Origin: JBCBTJ01 sp964597685
GTDB lineage: Bacteria; Pseudomonadota; Alphaproteobacteria; Caulobacterales; Hyphomonadaceae
Direction: 5' to 3'
DNA length: 30,256 bases
NCBI GenBank assembly: GCA_964597685.1
Contig: CAZQZC010000012.1
Coordinates: 1 to 30,256 of the forward strand
Positions 1-8,840 of the stretch are shown in pieces (the stretch's first letter is position 1; every line of letters begins with the position of its first letter). The position numbers and the translations under genes are program-made. The notes under the pieces were generated by a model that saw only the letters and a list, made by a program, of their open reading frames with translations, did not search any database and was not told the DNA's origin.

Positions 1-851
1 TGCTGCAATCGCGCGGCGAGGTCGTGGCGATGACCGGCGACGGCGTCAACGACGCCCCGGCTCTTAGGCAAGCGGATATCGGCGTCGCGATGGGTCTACG
101 CGGCACCGACACAGCGCGCAGCTCCGCTGACATGGTGCTGGCCGACGACAATTTCGCCAGCATCGTCAACGCAATCGAAGAAGGCCGCCGGCAGCGTGAC
201 AATATCCGGAAGTTCGTGCGCTACATGCTCGCCTCGAACATCGGCGAGCTCGCCGCCATCCTGGCGAACCTCATCATCGGCGGGCCGCTCATCCTGTTGC
301 CGATCCAAATTCTCTGGATGAATCTCGTCACGGACGGGCCAACAGCGCTCGCTTTGGGCGCCGAGCCTGTCGAGCGCGGCGCCATGAAGCGCCGGCCTGA
401 GCCGCGCGAAATTCCGCTGTTGCACAGCGGCGCCTTCGTACATGTTGTGTGCGTCGCCATGATCCTGGCCAGTGCGGCGGTGGCCCTCTTCAATTGGAGG
501 CTCGGGATCGACCCCGAAGACGAAAATGCAGCGCGGACCCTAGCGCTGACGGCGATCATCTTGATCCAAAAGGCGAACGTGTTCGTCTTTCGCTCAACAA
601 ATGCGCCAATCTGGGCGTCGCCCCCCTGGGTCAATCCCTGGCTGATCGCCGCCGTGGTCGGGACGTCGGCGCTGCAGCTCGGCGCCGTTTACCTGCCGCC
701 GCTCCAAGCGCTCTTGCACACAGCGCCACTGGCGACAACGGATTGGCTTCTGATCGGCGCGGCGGCGCTTGGCTCCGTGATCGCAGCGGAACTTCTGAAA
801 GCGCTGCTCTCCCGAGACGCGAACGGATTGACACGCGTCAACGACGGCTAG
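1..851 (+). CDS. P-type cation ATPase, C-terminal part (P2A/Ca2+ type), 5'-truncated by window
   Basis: This is the C-terminal end of a P-type ATPase that pumps cations across the inner membrane. The reading frame is open from base 3, so the true start lies outside the window. The first visible residues hold the hinge motif TGDGVNDAP that closes the P-domain. The membrane half follows, with ASNIGE (M5) and NLVTDGPTALALGAEP (M6). The Asn/Glu and Asn-x-x-Thr-Asp residues there match the ion-ligand positions of SERCA-type pumps, which favours the P2A (Ca2+-like) class over heavy-metal CPx pumps. About four further hydrophobic segments follow, as expected for M7-M10. The gene lies 46 bases upstream of a universal stress protein gene on the same strand, probably in one operon. 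Substrate is inferred from M5/M6 only; the N-terminal half and phosphorylated Asp are not visible. Confidence 0.93.
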   Translation, partial: LQSRGEVVAMTGDGVNDAPALRQADIGVAMGLRGTDTARSSADMVLADDNFASIVNAIEEGRRQRDNIRKFVRYMLASNIGELAAILANLIIGGPLILLPIQILWMNLVTDGPTALALGAEPVERGAMKRRPEPREIPLLHSGAFVHVVCVAMILASAAVALFNWRLGIDPEDENAARTLALTAIILIQKANVFVFRSTNAPIWASPPWVNPWLIAAVVGTSALQLGAVYLPPLQALLHTAPLATTDWLLIGAAALGSVIAAELLKALLSRDANGLTRVNDG

Positions 852-897
852 CGCCGGACCGCGAAGCTAGGGGTTTGTACGAGAGGGAGCCGCCCCG

Positions 898-1767
898 ATG
901 ACGTTCAAAACAATTCTGGCGCCGATGATGATCGAGGCGAAAGCGGAAACCGCGCTGCGCAGCGCGATTAATGTCGCGCGTGCTTGCCATGGGCATGTCA
1001 TGGCCGCGCATCTTCGTCAGAAACACGCTTATTATCCCCCTGTGGTCTATTATCCCATGGCAAGCGATGTGACCGCGCTCGCCCTCGAAAAGCACGCGGA
1101 AGCCGCCAGTCAGTTCGCCCGCGATATGCGCGCATTGTTCGAACGCGTCTGCGACGACGAAGACGCTCATGTCGTGCCGATTAGCGAAGCGCTGAAGCGC
1201 AACGGGGTCACGGCGTCGTGGACGGATGGCTACGGCGCCTTGCCGGCAAGTCTCGGACGCGCTGCACGGATCGCCGACGTATCGTTGGCGGCCATACCGG
1301 GCGGGTCGGCCGAACGATTAGAGATCGACTTGTTCGAGTCCTTGCTGATGGATTCGGGGCGGCCGGTTCTGCTCGCGACCGAGGATGGCTTCGCTGGTCT
1401 CGCCAAACGACCGCTGATTGCCTGGGACGGCAGCCAGCAATCGGCGCGCGCGGCGAGCGCAGCTTTGCCGATCTTTTCAGAAACAGCCGAAGCCATGGTC
1501 CTGACGCTTGGGGAGTGCGACCCGGATTGTCCCAATGCAGACGACGCGGCGCAGTTTCTTGACCGCCACGGGATCCGCGCCTCCGGGGTCACGCTCGACG
1601 ATGGCGGGATGGTCGCTGAGGGACTGATGGAGCAAGCGGCTGCGCATGAGGCCGATTTGATCGTGCTGGGCGGGTACTCACACTCCCGCGTGCACGAAGC
1701 GCTCCTGGGCGGCGTCACGAAGCAAATGGTGAAACACGGCGATCGTGCGATGTTGATGACGCACTGA
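898..1767 (+). CDS. universal stress protein, tandem Usp domains
   Basis: A 289-residue protein of two UspA-type domains. The first (about 1-160) starts with the typical FKTILAPM strand but lacks a clear nucleotide-binding glycine motif. The second (about 165-289) ends with LIVLGGYSHSRVHEALLGGVTKQM, cut here into its key parts: GGYSHSR and LLGGVTK, the usual ATP-binding loop of Usp proteins. The likely role is a cytoplasmic stress or energy-limitation protein. The start ATG is preceded by GAGAGGGAG at good distance. The gene lies 18 bases before an ABC transporter ATPase gene and just after the P-type ATPase. Tandem Usp proteins beside cation ATPases are common in hypoxia and dormancy gene sets. 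Family assignment is firm; the specific role is inferred. Confidence 0.93.
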   Translation: MTFKTILAPMMIEAKAETALRSAINVARACHGHVMAAHLRQKHAYYPPVVYYPMASDVTALALEKHAEAASQFARDMRALFERVCDDEDAHVVPISEALKRNGVTASWTDGYGALPASLGRAARIADVSLAAIPGGSAERLEIDLFESLLMDSGRPVLLATEDGFAGLAKRPLIAWDGSQQSARAASAALPIFSETAEAMVLTLGECDPDCPNADDAAQFLDRHGIRASGVTLDDGGMVAEGLMEQAAAHEADLIVLGGYSHSRVHEALLGGVTKQMVKHGDRAMLMTH

Positions 1768-1785
1768 CGAAAGGGGTCCGTCACG

Positions 1786-2508
1786 ATGGACGGCGAAGCG
1801 CCCGCACAGCCGCTCCTGCGCGCGAAGGGCCTGACCAAGGTCTACGACACCGGCGAAGTGAAAGTGCGAGCGCTAAGGGGTGTCGACATTGACGTTCGCG
1901 CGGGCGAATTAATCGTGCTGCTTGGGCCTTCGGGAAGCGGAAAGTCCACGCTCCTCAATATTCTCGGGGGGCTCGACCACGCCACAGAGGGCAAGGTTTG
2001 GTTCGGCGACCAGGACTTGTCGGCTTATTCTGACGCTCGGCTGACCCTGTACCGACGCAAGCATGTCGGCTTCATTTTTCAGTTTTACAATCTCGTACCT
2101 AGCCTGACGGCGCGCGAGAATGTCGCCCTCGTTACAGAGATCGCCACAGACCCGATCTCGCCGGAGGAGGCGTTGGGCATGGTCGGTCTCGCCGAGCGCA
2201 TGGATCATTTCCCCGCAGAACTATCTGGTGGCGAACAGCAACGTGTGGCCGTCGCACGCGCCATCGCCAAGCGCCCTGAGATCCTGTTCTGCGACGAGCC
2301 AACAGGGGCGCTAGACTCTAAAACGGGCGTCAAAGTCCTGGAAGCGCTGGTCGACGTGAATGAACGCCTCGGCGCGACCACCCTCGTCATCACCCACAAT
2401 GTGGGCATCGGCGAAATTGCGGACCGGGTGATCCGATTCATGGACGGGCGGATTTCGGAGATTGAGACTGTGGGCCGACGCAAGCGGCCGATGGAGATCG
2501 CCTGGTGA
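1786..2508 (+). CDS. ABC transporter ATP-binding protein (LolD/MacB-like)
   Basis: A 240-residue ABC ATPase that would power the adjacent FtsX-type permease. Walker A is GPSGSGKST (about 47-55), the Q-loop is IFQFYNL (about 97-103), the signature is LSGGEQQ (about 146-152), Walker B is ILFCDEPTGALD (about 166-177) and the H-loop is VITHN. The insertion pattern and EPTGALD are typical of the LolD/MacB/FtsE group, which works by mechanotransmission rather than classic import. The ATG follows GAAAGGGG. Its stop overlaps the permease GTG start by four bases (GTGA), so the two are translationally coupled. Substrate unknown. Confidence 0.95.
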   Translation: MDGEAPAQPLLRAKGLTKVYDTGEVKVRALRGVDIDVRAGELIVLLGPSGSGKSTLLNILGGLDHATEGKVWFGDQDLSAYSDARLTLYRRKHVGFIFQFYNLVPSLTARENVALVTEIATDPISPEEALGMVGLAERMDHFPAELSGGEQQRVAVARAIAKRPEILFCDEPTGALDSKTGVKVLEALVDVNERLGATTLVITHNVGIGEIADRVIRFMDGRISEIETVGRRKRPMEIAW

Positions 2509-4877
2509 GCTGGATCCGCGCCATCGACCGCAAGCTGTTGCGAGACCTGATGCGCCTGCGCGGCCAGGCGGCCGCCATTGCAATCATCGTGGGCTGCGGC
2601 GTCGGAATTCTCGTCATGGCGCTCGGCTCCCTGGGCTCGCTCCAGGAGAGCCAGGAAACCTACTACGACCGCTACCGTTTCGCGGAGGTGTTCGCAAACG
2701 CCAAGCGCGTGCCGGAGCATCTGAGCCGCGACATTCGCGATATCCCCGATGTGCGCGCGGCTGAGACGCGGATCACCCAGATGGTGACGCTTGATATCGA
2801 CGGCTTCGACGATCCAGCGAATGCACAATTGGTGTCGCTTCCCGACGCCGAAGAGCCACAGCTGAATCGCGTCCTCCTCTATGACGGGCGCTGGCCGGAC
2901 CCTCACCGTCCAGACGAAGCCATCGTGTCCAAATCGTTTCTGGAGGCCCATGGCTTCGAGATCGGAGATCCAGTGGGCGCGATCATTAATGGGCGTCGGC
3001 GAGACCTCGAAATCGTCGGGATCGGCGACAGTCCGGAATACATCTACACGCTCGGCCCCGGCTCCCTCGTGCCGGACGACAAGCGTTTCGGCGTATTCTG
3101 GCTGCGGCGAACAGCGCTAGAGGCCGCATTCGACCTGGACGGCGCGTTCAATGACATCACGCTGTTGCTGGCGCCGAACGCCTCGCCGGACAAGGTGATC
3201 GACGAGGTCGACGGGATCCTCGATCCTTATGGCGGCGTCGGCGCCTATGACCGCGACGATCAACTCTCCCACGCGTTCATAAATTCGGAGATGGATCAGC
3301 TGAAGACCATGGCGCGGATCATTCCGCCTGTCTTCCTGGTTGTGTCTGCAATGCTGCTCAACGCGATTTTGAGCCGGCTCGTCGCCACCGAGCGCCAGCA
3401 AATCGGTCTGCTGAAGGCGTTCGGCTATTCCAAATTCGAGATCGCCTGGCACTACATCAAGCTCGCGCTGGCGATCACGGCGTTCGGCATCCTCGCGGGC
3501 TTCGCCCTGGGCGCCGGGCTAGCGCGGCTTCTGACGGACCTCTACGCGGACACGTTTCGCTTTCCGATCCTTGTCTACCGGCTCGAACCCTACGCGTTTC
3601 TCATCAGCGCGGGCGCAGCCGGGACGGCAGCAGTCGCAGGCGCGCTAAACTCCGCGTTGGGCGCCGCGCGCCTGGCGCCGGCCGAAGCCATGGTCCCCGC
3701 GCCGCCCGCCGCGTATCGGCGCGGCGTCATCCAACGCCTCAGCGCACAGCTAAAGTTGGACGAGCCAACGCGGATGATCATCCGTCATCTTGTCCGGTGG
3801 CCCGGTCGGGGCGCAACCACGGTATTGGGGGTGGCGGCGGCGCAAGCGCTTCTGGTTGGGACGCTGTTCGCCTTCGACTCGGTGGACGCGTTGCTGGATC
3901 GATACTTCAACCAGACCGACCCCTACGACGCGTCGATCACGTTCGTTGAGCCGCTCAAGATTGAAGCAATGTCAGAAATCGCGCGTCTGCCGGGCGTTGT
4001 CGCAGTCGAGCCGAACCGCGACGTAATCGCTCGCATGAAGAGCGGGCCTCGGGAGGAACGCGCCTATGTCGTGGGCGTTGAGCCCGCCGGTCGGCTAAAG
4101 CGGCTCATCGACGAAAAGGACCGCCTCGCACCCGTGCCAGAGGAGGGGTTGGCGCTTTCGACCCAACTCGCCGGCATGCTGGACGTTGGCTTCGGAGACA
4201 CGATAACGCTGGAGGTGTTGGAAGGACGTCGCCCCACAGTCGACGTCCCTGTTACAGCGATCGTCCATGATTACATCGCCGCGCCCGGCTATCTCAGCCG
4301 GCGCCAAGCGAACCGTCTTTTGTTCGAACCGAACATGGCGCGGGGCGCTTATGTGAAGCTCGACATGAACAAGTCAGCCGCCTTCACGGCAGCCGCCCAG
4401 GACCTGCCGGCAGTCGCAACAGTGACTCTGCAAAGCGCCGCCATCGGCTCATTCGAAGAGAGTGTCGCTGAGACAATCGGCATCATGATGACGATCTACG
4501 CCTTGATCGGGGCCGCCATCGCCGGGGGTGTGGTCTACAACTCGGCGCGCATCGCCCTGACCGAGCGCGGCCGCGAGCTTGCGAGCCTTCGCGTCCTGGG
4601 ATTCACGCGAGCCGAAGCCTCATACATCCTGCTGGGCGAGCTGGCGTTGCTCATCCTGATCGCTCTGCCGATCGGCGCCGCGCTCGGGTGGATTCTGGCC
4701 TGGTCGGTCGCAACGGGCATGTCGTCGGAATTATTCCGCATTCCGCTGGTTATTCGGCCGGCGACCTATGGATTCGCCGCATGCATTGTGCTCGGCGGTG
4801 GAGTGGCGTCCGCCCTTCTCGTGCGCCGGCGGATCGATAAGCTTGATATGATTGCCGTTTTGAAGACAAGGGAGTGA
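2505..4877 (+). CDS. ABC transporter permease, duplicated FtsX-type domains
   Basis: A 790-residue inner-membrane permease of the MacB/FtsX superfamily in its long, two-FtsX-domain form. After an N-terminal TM segment (about 20-45) comes a periplasmic region. A first FtsX core follows (about 275-395), with LLNAILSRLVATERQQIGLLKAFGYS, where the ERQQIGLLKAFG turn is diagnostic. A second N-terminal TM lies near 440-460 with another periplasmic domain, and the final FtsX core (about 660-790) contains LTERGRELASLRVLGFTR. It starts with GTG inside the stop of the ATPase gene. A HlyD-type protein gene starts five bases after its stop, so all three form an export operon. The substrate could be a lipid, peptide or drug; nothing in the sequence decides this. 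Confidence 0.92.
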   Translation: MSWIRAIDRKLLRDLMRLRGQAAAIAIIVGCGVGILVMALGSLGSLQESQETYYDRYRFAEVFANAKRVPEHLSRDIRDIPDVRAAETRITQMVTLDIDGFDDPANAQLVSLPDAEEPQLNRVLLYDGRWPDPHRPDEAIVSKSFLEAHGFEIGDPVGAIINGRRRDLEIVGIGDSPEYIYTLGPGSLVPDDKRFGVFWLRRTALEAAFDLDGAFNDITLLLAPNASPDKVIDEVDGILDPYGGVGAYDRDDQLSHAFINSEMDQLKTMARIIPPVFLVVSAMLLNAILSRLVATERQQIGLLKAFGYSKFEIAWHYIKLALAITAFGILAGFALGAGLARLLTDLYADTFRFPILVYRLEPYAFLISAGAAGTAAVAGALNSALGAARLAPAEAMVPAPPAAYRRGVIQRLSAQLKLDEPTRMIIRHLVRWPGRGATTVLGVAAAQALLVGTLFAFDSVDALLDRYFNQTDPYDASITFVEPLKIEAMSEIARLPGVVAVEPNRDVIARMKSGPREERAYVVGVEPAGRLKRLIDEKDRLAPVPEEGLALSTQLAGMLDVGFGDTITLEVLEGRRPTVDVPVTAIVHDYIAAPGYLSRRQANRLLFEPNMARGAYVKLDMNKSAAFTAAAQDLPAVATVTLQSAAIGSFEESVAETIGIMMTIYALIGAAIAGGVVYNSARIALTERGRELASLRVLGFTRAEASYILLGELALLILIALPIGAALGWILAWSVATGMSSELFRIPLVIRPATYGFAACIVLGGGVASALLVRRRIDKLDMIAVLKTRE

Positions 4878-4881
4878 CGGG

Positions 4882-6084
4882 ATGGACGCCGCCCGTAACA
4901 GGTTGATCTTCTGGGCTGTATTGATTGCGGTCCTCCTGATCGCGCTGGCGTTCGCCTTCTGGCCTCGACCCGTGCCAGCCGACATCACGCAAGCTGAGCG
5001 GGGTCCGATGTTGGTCACCGTCTCAGAGGAGGGTGAAACCCGCGTCCGCGACGTCTACGCCGTTTTCGCGCCCGTTTCAGGATCGCTGCGTCGCGTCGAG
5101 GTCGAACCGGGCGACCAGGTCGTTGCGGGCGAAACGCTGCTGGCGGCGATCCAACCGTCCGTCTCGCCGGTCCTTGACCCGCGCACCGAGACCCAGCTCC
5201 AGGCCCAGGTCGATGCAGCCCGGGCCGGCGTCGCTGCTGCAGAATCGGAAGTTGCCGGCGCCACTGCAGCGCTTACGCTTGCCGAGGCGGAACTCGCACG
5301 CGCAACGCCGCTCACGGAAACGGGCGCCATGCCGCAGCGCATGTTCGACAAGGCCCTGTCAGACGCCGAAAGCGCTCGCGCCTCCCGCAGCGCATCGATC
5401 TCCGCCCTGCGCGCCCGCCGCTTTGATTTGGCTGCAGCGGAAGCCGCGCTGACTCCCAGCACAACCTTGGGCGAAGATGCGCCCTGTTTCGATCTTTTTG
5501 CCGATGTCTCCGGCGTTGTGCTGCAGGTCACGCGCGAAAGCCAAGGACCTGTCTCGATGGGCGAAGCGCTGCTCGACATCGGCGACACGCGGGATCTCGA
5601 ACTGGTCGTTGATCTCCTATCGGAGGACGCCGTCTCCGTCTCACCAGGGGACGACGTGATCATTTCGGGTTGGGGCGGCGAACCGCTGGCGGGTCGCGTT
5701 CGGGTGGTTGAGCCTTTCGCCTTCACCAAAGTCTCCGCCCTCGGCATAGAGGAGCAACGCGTAAACGTGATCGTCGACTTTATCGATCCGCAAGCGGCCG
5801 CCGGCCGGCTCGGCCACGGCTACCGCGCCGACGTCGACGTCGTCGTCTGGCGAACCGACGAGACGCTGAAGGCGCCGATGACCGCCCTCTTCCGCGATGG
5901 AGCCGATTGGGCGGCCTATGTGGTGAGGAATGGCCGCGCGCGTTTGCAACATCTCGAGGTCGGCCGACTTAACGGGCGCGAGGCGGAGGTGCTAACCGGG
6001 CTCGAGCCAGGCGACCGGATTGTGGAGTTTCCGTCCGATCGGATCGCGGACGGCGTCCGCGTGGCGCAGCGCGAGCGGGCCTAA
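4882..6084 (+). CDS. HlyD-family periplasmic adaptor subunit
   Basis: A 400-residue membrane-fusion protein that would connect the ABC permease to an outer-membrane partner or act in the periplasm. It has one N-terminal TM (about 8-28, ending FAFWPRP). A first lipoyl half is near 50-90 (VSGSLRRVEVEPGDQVVAGETLLA), an alanine-rich coiled coil covers about 105-195, and the second lipoyl half and beta-barrel domain lie at about 200-320, followed by a membrane-proximal domain. AAGGGAG precedes the ATG, within the end of the permease gene. No outer-membrane factor gene is visible nearby. Its stop codon TAA overlaps the stop of the convergent acetate kinase gene (CTAA at 6081-6084). Confidence 0.92.
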   Translation: MDAARNRLIFWAVLIAVLLIALAFAFWPRPVPADITQAERGPMLVTVSEEGETRVRDVYAVFAPVSGSLRRVEVEPGDQVVAGETLLAAIQPSVSPVLDPRTETQLQAQVDAARAGVAAAESEVAGATAALTLAEAELARATPLTETGAMPQRMFDKALSDAESARASRSASISALRARRFDLAAAEAALTPSTTLGEDAPCFDLFADVSGVVLQVTRESQGPVSMGEALLDIGDTRDLELVVDLLSEDAVSVSPGDDVIISGWGGEPLAGRVRVVEPFAFTKVSALGIEEQRVNVIVDFIDPQAAAGRLGHGYRADVDVVVWRTDETLKAPMTALFRDGADWAAYVVRNGRARLQHLEVGRLNGREAEVLTGLEPGDRIVEFPSDRIADGVRVAQRERA

Positions 6085-7268
6085 GCAAGACAGGTCGCCG
6101 CTGTCTCCCGCGCGATGACGCTCTCCTCGTCTGTCTTGACCACAAGCAGTCGCACCGACGATTGAACGCCTGAGATTACTTGCTGACCTGTCTCGTTGGC
6201 GGTCTCGTCCAACGCGACGCCGGCCCAGCCCAAGCGCGTGGAAACCATACGACGGATCTCCGGCGCATTTTCACCTACGCCGGCGGTGAAGACCAACATG
6301 TCGAGCCCGCCAAGCGCACTGACCAGCGATCCCACGTCCCGCGCCACGCGATAGGCGAATAGGTCGAGCGCCATCTTCGCGTCGTCTGATCCGCTCGCCA
6401 GAAGGTCGCGCACGTCAGCGCTCTCGCCCGAGACCCCCAGGAAACCGGACTCCCGATACAGCAGAGCCTCGACCTCTGCGACGCTTAGACCGCGATTCTT
6501 GAGGAGATGCAGAACGACTCCCGGATCAAGGTCGCCGCATCGCGTTCCCATTGGCAGGCCGTCGAGCGCAGTGAACCCCATCGTCGAGGCGACGCTCTGA
6601 CCGTCCTTCATCGCGCAAAGGCTAGCGCCCGAGCCGAGATGGGCGACGATGACCCTTCGCCGCCCAATCGGTCCGGCGAGTTGCGGCAGCCGCGTCGCCA
6701 TGTAGGCGTAAGACAGTCCGTGGAACCCATATCGAACCACCCCCTCTTGAGTGAGCGCCTTCGGCAAGGCGTAGATCTGGGCGATGTGGGGCTGCGTCCG
6801 GTGGAACGCTGTGTCGAACGAGGCAGATTGCGGCAGATCGGGCCACACGGACGCGATTGCGCGCACGCCGGCCAAATTGTGCGGCTGATGCGACGGGGCC
6901 AGCGGCGACAGGCCCTTCAGACGCTCCATTGCGGGCGCGTCGAGGCGCGCCGGCCCAACATGATCGAGGCCGCCGTGGACGACGCGGTGGCCGGCCGCCC
7001 TGATGTCGACCCGATCGCTCGTCTTGGCCAACGCGTCGGCAAGCGATGCGACGACTCGCTCGGGCTCGCGGTCCGCGCTGACGAGGGCGGGTCTCACGGC
7101 GGCGCAGATGTCGTCCGGCCCAGCGAGGTCGATCGAACGATCCGCCGCGAGGTCCCGAACAGCGCCGCGGATCAGACATGGGCCGAGCGTACCGCCCGAA
7201 ACGGCGTAGACCCCGAACTTCACGCTCGACGAGCCTGTATTGACAACAAGGACCGCCGGCTCAGCCAT
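6081..7268 (-). CDS. ackA: acetate kinase
   Basis: A 395-residue acetate kinase that interconverts acetyl phosphate and ADP with acetate and ATP. It begins with the ASKHA phosphate-binding motif VVNTGSSSVKF. Other signatures are GHRVVHGG, the catalytic DTAFHRTQP, YGFHGLSY, AHLGSGASL, MGTRCGDLDPG and TAGVGENAPEIR. The frame is open upstream of the chosen ATG. I place the start at 7268 because the protein then begins directly before the first conserved strand and has normal family length. The start overlaps the end of the upstream pta gene by eight bases, so translation is probably coupled. With pta it generates ATP from acetyl-CoA under oxygen limitation or recycles acetate; the neighbouring PHA genes use the same acetyl-CoA pool. 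Confidence 0.96.
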   Translation of the reverse strand: MAEPAVLVVNTGSSSVKFGVYAVSGGTLGPCLIRGAVRDLAADRSIDLAGPDDICAAVRPALVSADREPERVVASLADALAKTSDRVDIRAAGHRVVHGGLDHVGPARLDAPAMERLKGLSPLAPSHQPHNLAGVRAIASVWPDLPQSASFDTAFHRTQPHIAQIYALPKALTQEGVVRYGFHGLSYAYMATRLPQLAGPIGRRRVIVAHLGSGASLCAMKDGQSVASTMGFTALDGLPMGTRCGDLDPGVVLHLLKNRGLSVAEVEALLYRESGFLGVSGESADVRDLLASGSDDAKMALDLFAYRVARDVGSLVSALGGLDMLVFTAGVGENAPEIRRMVSTRLGWAGVALDETANETGQQVISGVQSSVRLLVVKTDEESVIARETAATCLA

Positions 7269-8238
7269 GCTCGCTGATCCGGCTTTGCATGAAGCGCTGT
7301 GCGATTGCGCAGGAGGCGAGGCGTTCGTGAACACTGTCGGCGCGACTGGTCAAAATGATCGGCACTCTGGCGCCCATGACAAGCCCCGCCGCCTCGGCGC
7401 CGCCGAGATAGTCGAGCATCTTCGCCGTCATGTTGCCCGCTTCCAGATTGGGCGCGATGAGGATATCGGCGTGTCCTGCAACTTTGGAAACGAGGCCTTT
7501 CGTCGTCACCGAGCCTGGCGACACAGCCAGATCAAAAGCGAGCGGGCCGTCGAGGTCGCCGCCTGTAATCTGACCGCGGTCGGCCATCTTGCAGAGCGCG
7601 GCCGCATCGATCGTCGAGCGGATCTTTGGGTCAACCTCTTCGGTCGCGGAGAGGATCGCGACCTTAGGCCGGGCGACGCCCAACCCCGCCGCGAGGTCGA
7701 TCGCATTCTGGACGATATCGCGCTTTGCGGCCAGGTCAGGGTCGATGTTGATCGCCGCGTCGGTTATGAAGAGCGGCTTCGGATAATCCGGCGCGTCCAT
7801 GGCGAAGACATGGCTCATGCGCCGCTCCGTGCGCAGCCCGGCGTCGCGCGCGACAACCGCGCCCATGACTTCGCCCGTATGCAACGCGCCCTTCATGAGC
7901 GCGGCGACCTCGCGGTCCCGCGCCAAGGCCGCCGCCTGTGCTGCGGCGGCGTGGCTATGCGGAGCTTCAACGAGCAATACGCTCTCTAGCGTCTCGCCAA
8001 GCGCCTCCGCCGCCGCGACGATCTTGTGCTTCGGACCAATTAGGACCGGATCAATCAATCCCGCGCGTCGAGCCTCTAGTGCGCCGCCCAACGAGGCCGC
8101 GTCCACGGGATGGACCACAGCGGTCCTCAGAGCATCGCCGGACGCTTGGCGGAAAAGCTCTGGAAACCAGCGCCGGGACGCTGCGCGGTCCTCCGCCGGA
8201 CCTCGAGGCGAAATTGCGTTTGATTGCTCATTTGTCAT
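7261..8238 (-). CDS. pta: phosphate acetyltransferase (short Pta/Ptb-type)
   Basis: A 325-residue acyltransferase that converts acetyl-CoA and phosphate to acetyl phosphate and CoA. Family segments are FITDAAINIDPDL, VAILSATEEVDP, ADRGQITGGDLDGPLAFD and ADILIAPNLEAGNM. The protein is the short type without the long N-terminal regulatory domain of enterobacterial Pta, and resembles the Pta domain of proteins annotated as enoyl-CoA hydratase/phosphate acetyltransferase. Phosphotransbutyrylase activity is a less likely alternative, given the partner acetate kinase. The ATG is preceded by CGGAGGCG. It is first in a pta-ackA operon and is divergent from the phasin gene; the 187-base gap between them must hold both promoters. 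Confidence 0.92.
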   Translation of the reverse strand: MTNEQSNAISPRGPAEDRAASRRWFPELFRQASGDALRTAVVHPVDAASLGGALEARRAGLIDPVLIGPKHKIVAAAEALGETLESVLLVEAPHSHAAAAQAAALARDREVAALMKGALHTGEVMGAVVARDAGLRTERRMSHVFAMDAPDYPKPLFITDAAINIDPDLAAKRDIVQNAIDLAAGLGVARPKVAILSATEEVDPKIRSTIDAAALCKMADRGQITGGDLDGPLAFDLAVSPGSVTTKGLVSKVAGHADILIAPNLEAGNMTAKMLDYLGGAEAAGLVMGARVPIILTSRADSVHERLASCAIAQRFMQSRISEHG

Positions 8239-8344
8239 CTTACGCCTCCGGTGCAGCCCGATAAGTGCGCCCCCGACAAAGATGTTGTTCCATGGGCGTT
8301 TTGTGGCTCTTTGAAGGTCGTCGCCGCGCCGCGATTGTTAACCA

Positions 8345-8364
8345 CGTAAATTCCCTCAATTGAG
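8345..8364 (+). promoter_or_regulatory. putative FixJ-like regulator site upstream of phasin operon
   Basis: The element CGTAAATTCCCTCAATTGAG lies 61 bases upstream of the phasin start, in the gap divergent to pta. It matches, at 13 of 20 positions, the minus-strand element at 14276-14299 upstream of the FixK-like gene (CGTAGTTTCCCCAACTTACG); the shared core is CGTAnnTTCCC. From memory, FixJ sites in Sinorhizobium fixK contain GTAnGTAG and TTTCCC-like parts. It also contains the perfect palindrome CTCAATTGAG. A FixJ-like regulator is encoded three genes downstream, so autoregulation is possible. Inference only. Confidence 0.35.
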
Positions 8365-8425
8365 AAATCTTGCTTAGGTCGCTTCCTAGACTGTGTCATA
8401 AAGAACACATGAGAGGGAGGCTCGT

Positions 8426-8809
8426 ATGGCGGATGGCGTCGCTGAGGGGCTGGAAGCTGCAGCTCAAGAGCGTAAACGAAAGCGGTCTCGATCGGCCGAA
8501 GCAGCGAACGAGACGATGGCTCAGTTCGTCACGGCCACAATGCGTCCTTGGAATCCCATGGCCGTCGCTGCGAACGCAATGAAGCATTACGTCGAGAGCA
8601 ACCAAGAACTCATCCGCTTCTACTCGACCCGGTTGAAGAAAAATCTAGCGACGGCGAATTCCCTCGCCCAATGCCGCAGCGTCGACAGAGCGTCCCAAGT
8701 TTGGACGGCCGCCGCCACGGATACCGCGCACGATTACGCAGACGAGTTTGGACGATTGTTGACAATCAACTCCGCTCAACCGGTCGCCGACGACAGCGAC
8801 GTCGCCTGA
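8426..8809 (+). CDS. phasin-like PHA granule-associated protein
   Basis: A 127-residue helical protein with phasin character. After a charged N-terminus (about 1-25) comes an amphipathic region. It includes MRPWNPMAVAANAM (about 39-52) and continues through QELIRFYSTRLKKNLATANSLAQCRSVDRASQVW, with the frequent Leu/Ala spacing and terminal aromatic of phasin_2 family proteins. Phasins coat polyhydroxyalkanoate granules and limit their size. The context supports this: PHA synthase lies about 2.8 kb downstream on the same strand. GAGAGGGAGG precedes the ATG. It is the first gene of a run with a small protein, a sensor kinase and a response regulator. Confidence 0.72.
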   Translation: MADGVAEGLEAAAQERKRKRSRSAEAANETMAQFVTATMRPWNPMAVAANAMKHYVESNQELIRFYSTRLKKNLATANSLAQCRSVDRASQVWTAAATDTAHDYADEFGRLLTINSAQPVADDSDVA

Positions 8810-8840
8810 CCCATCAGGCCGATCATACGGGAGGATGATC

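Noticed and set aside
6507..7277. Plus-strand open frame inside acetate kinase
   Set aside because: The acetate kinase signatures are intact on the minus strand, so this frame is incidental.
8239..8425. FNR/FixK box in the pta-phasin gap
   Set aside because: No TTGAT-n4-ATCAA-like sequence with fewer than three mismatches was found; only the FixJ-like element is reported.
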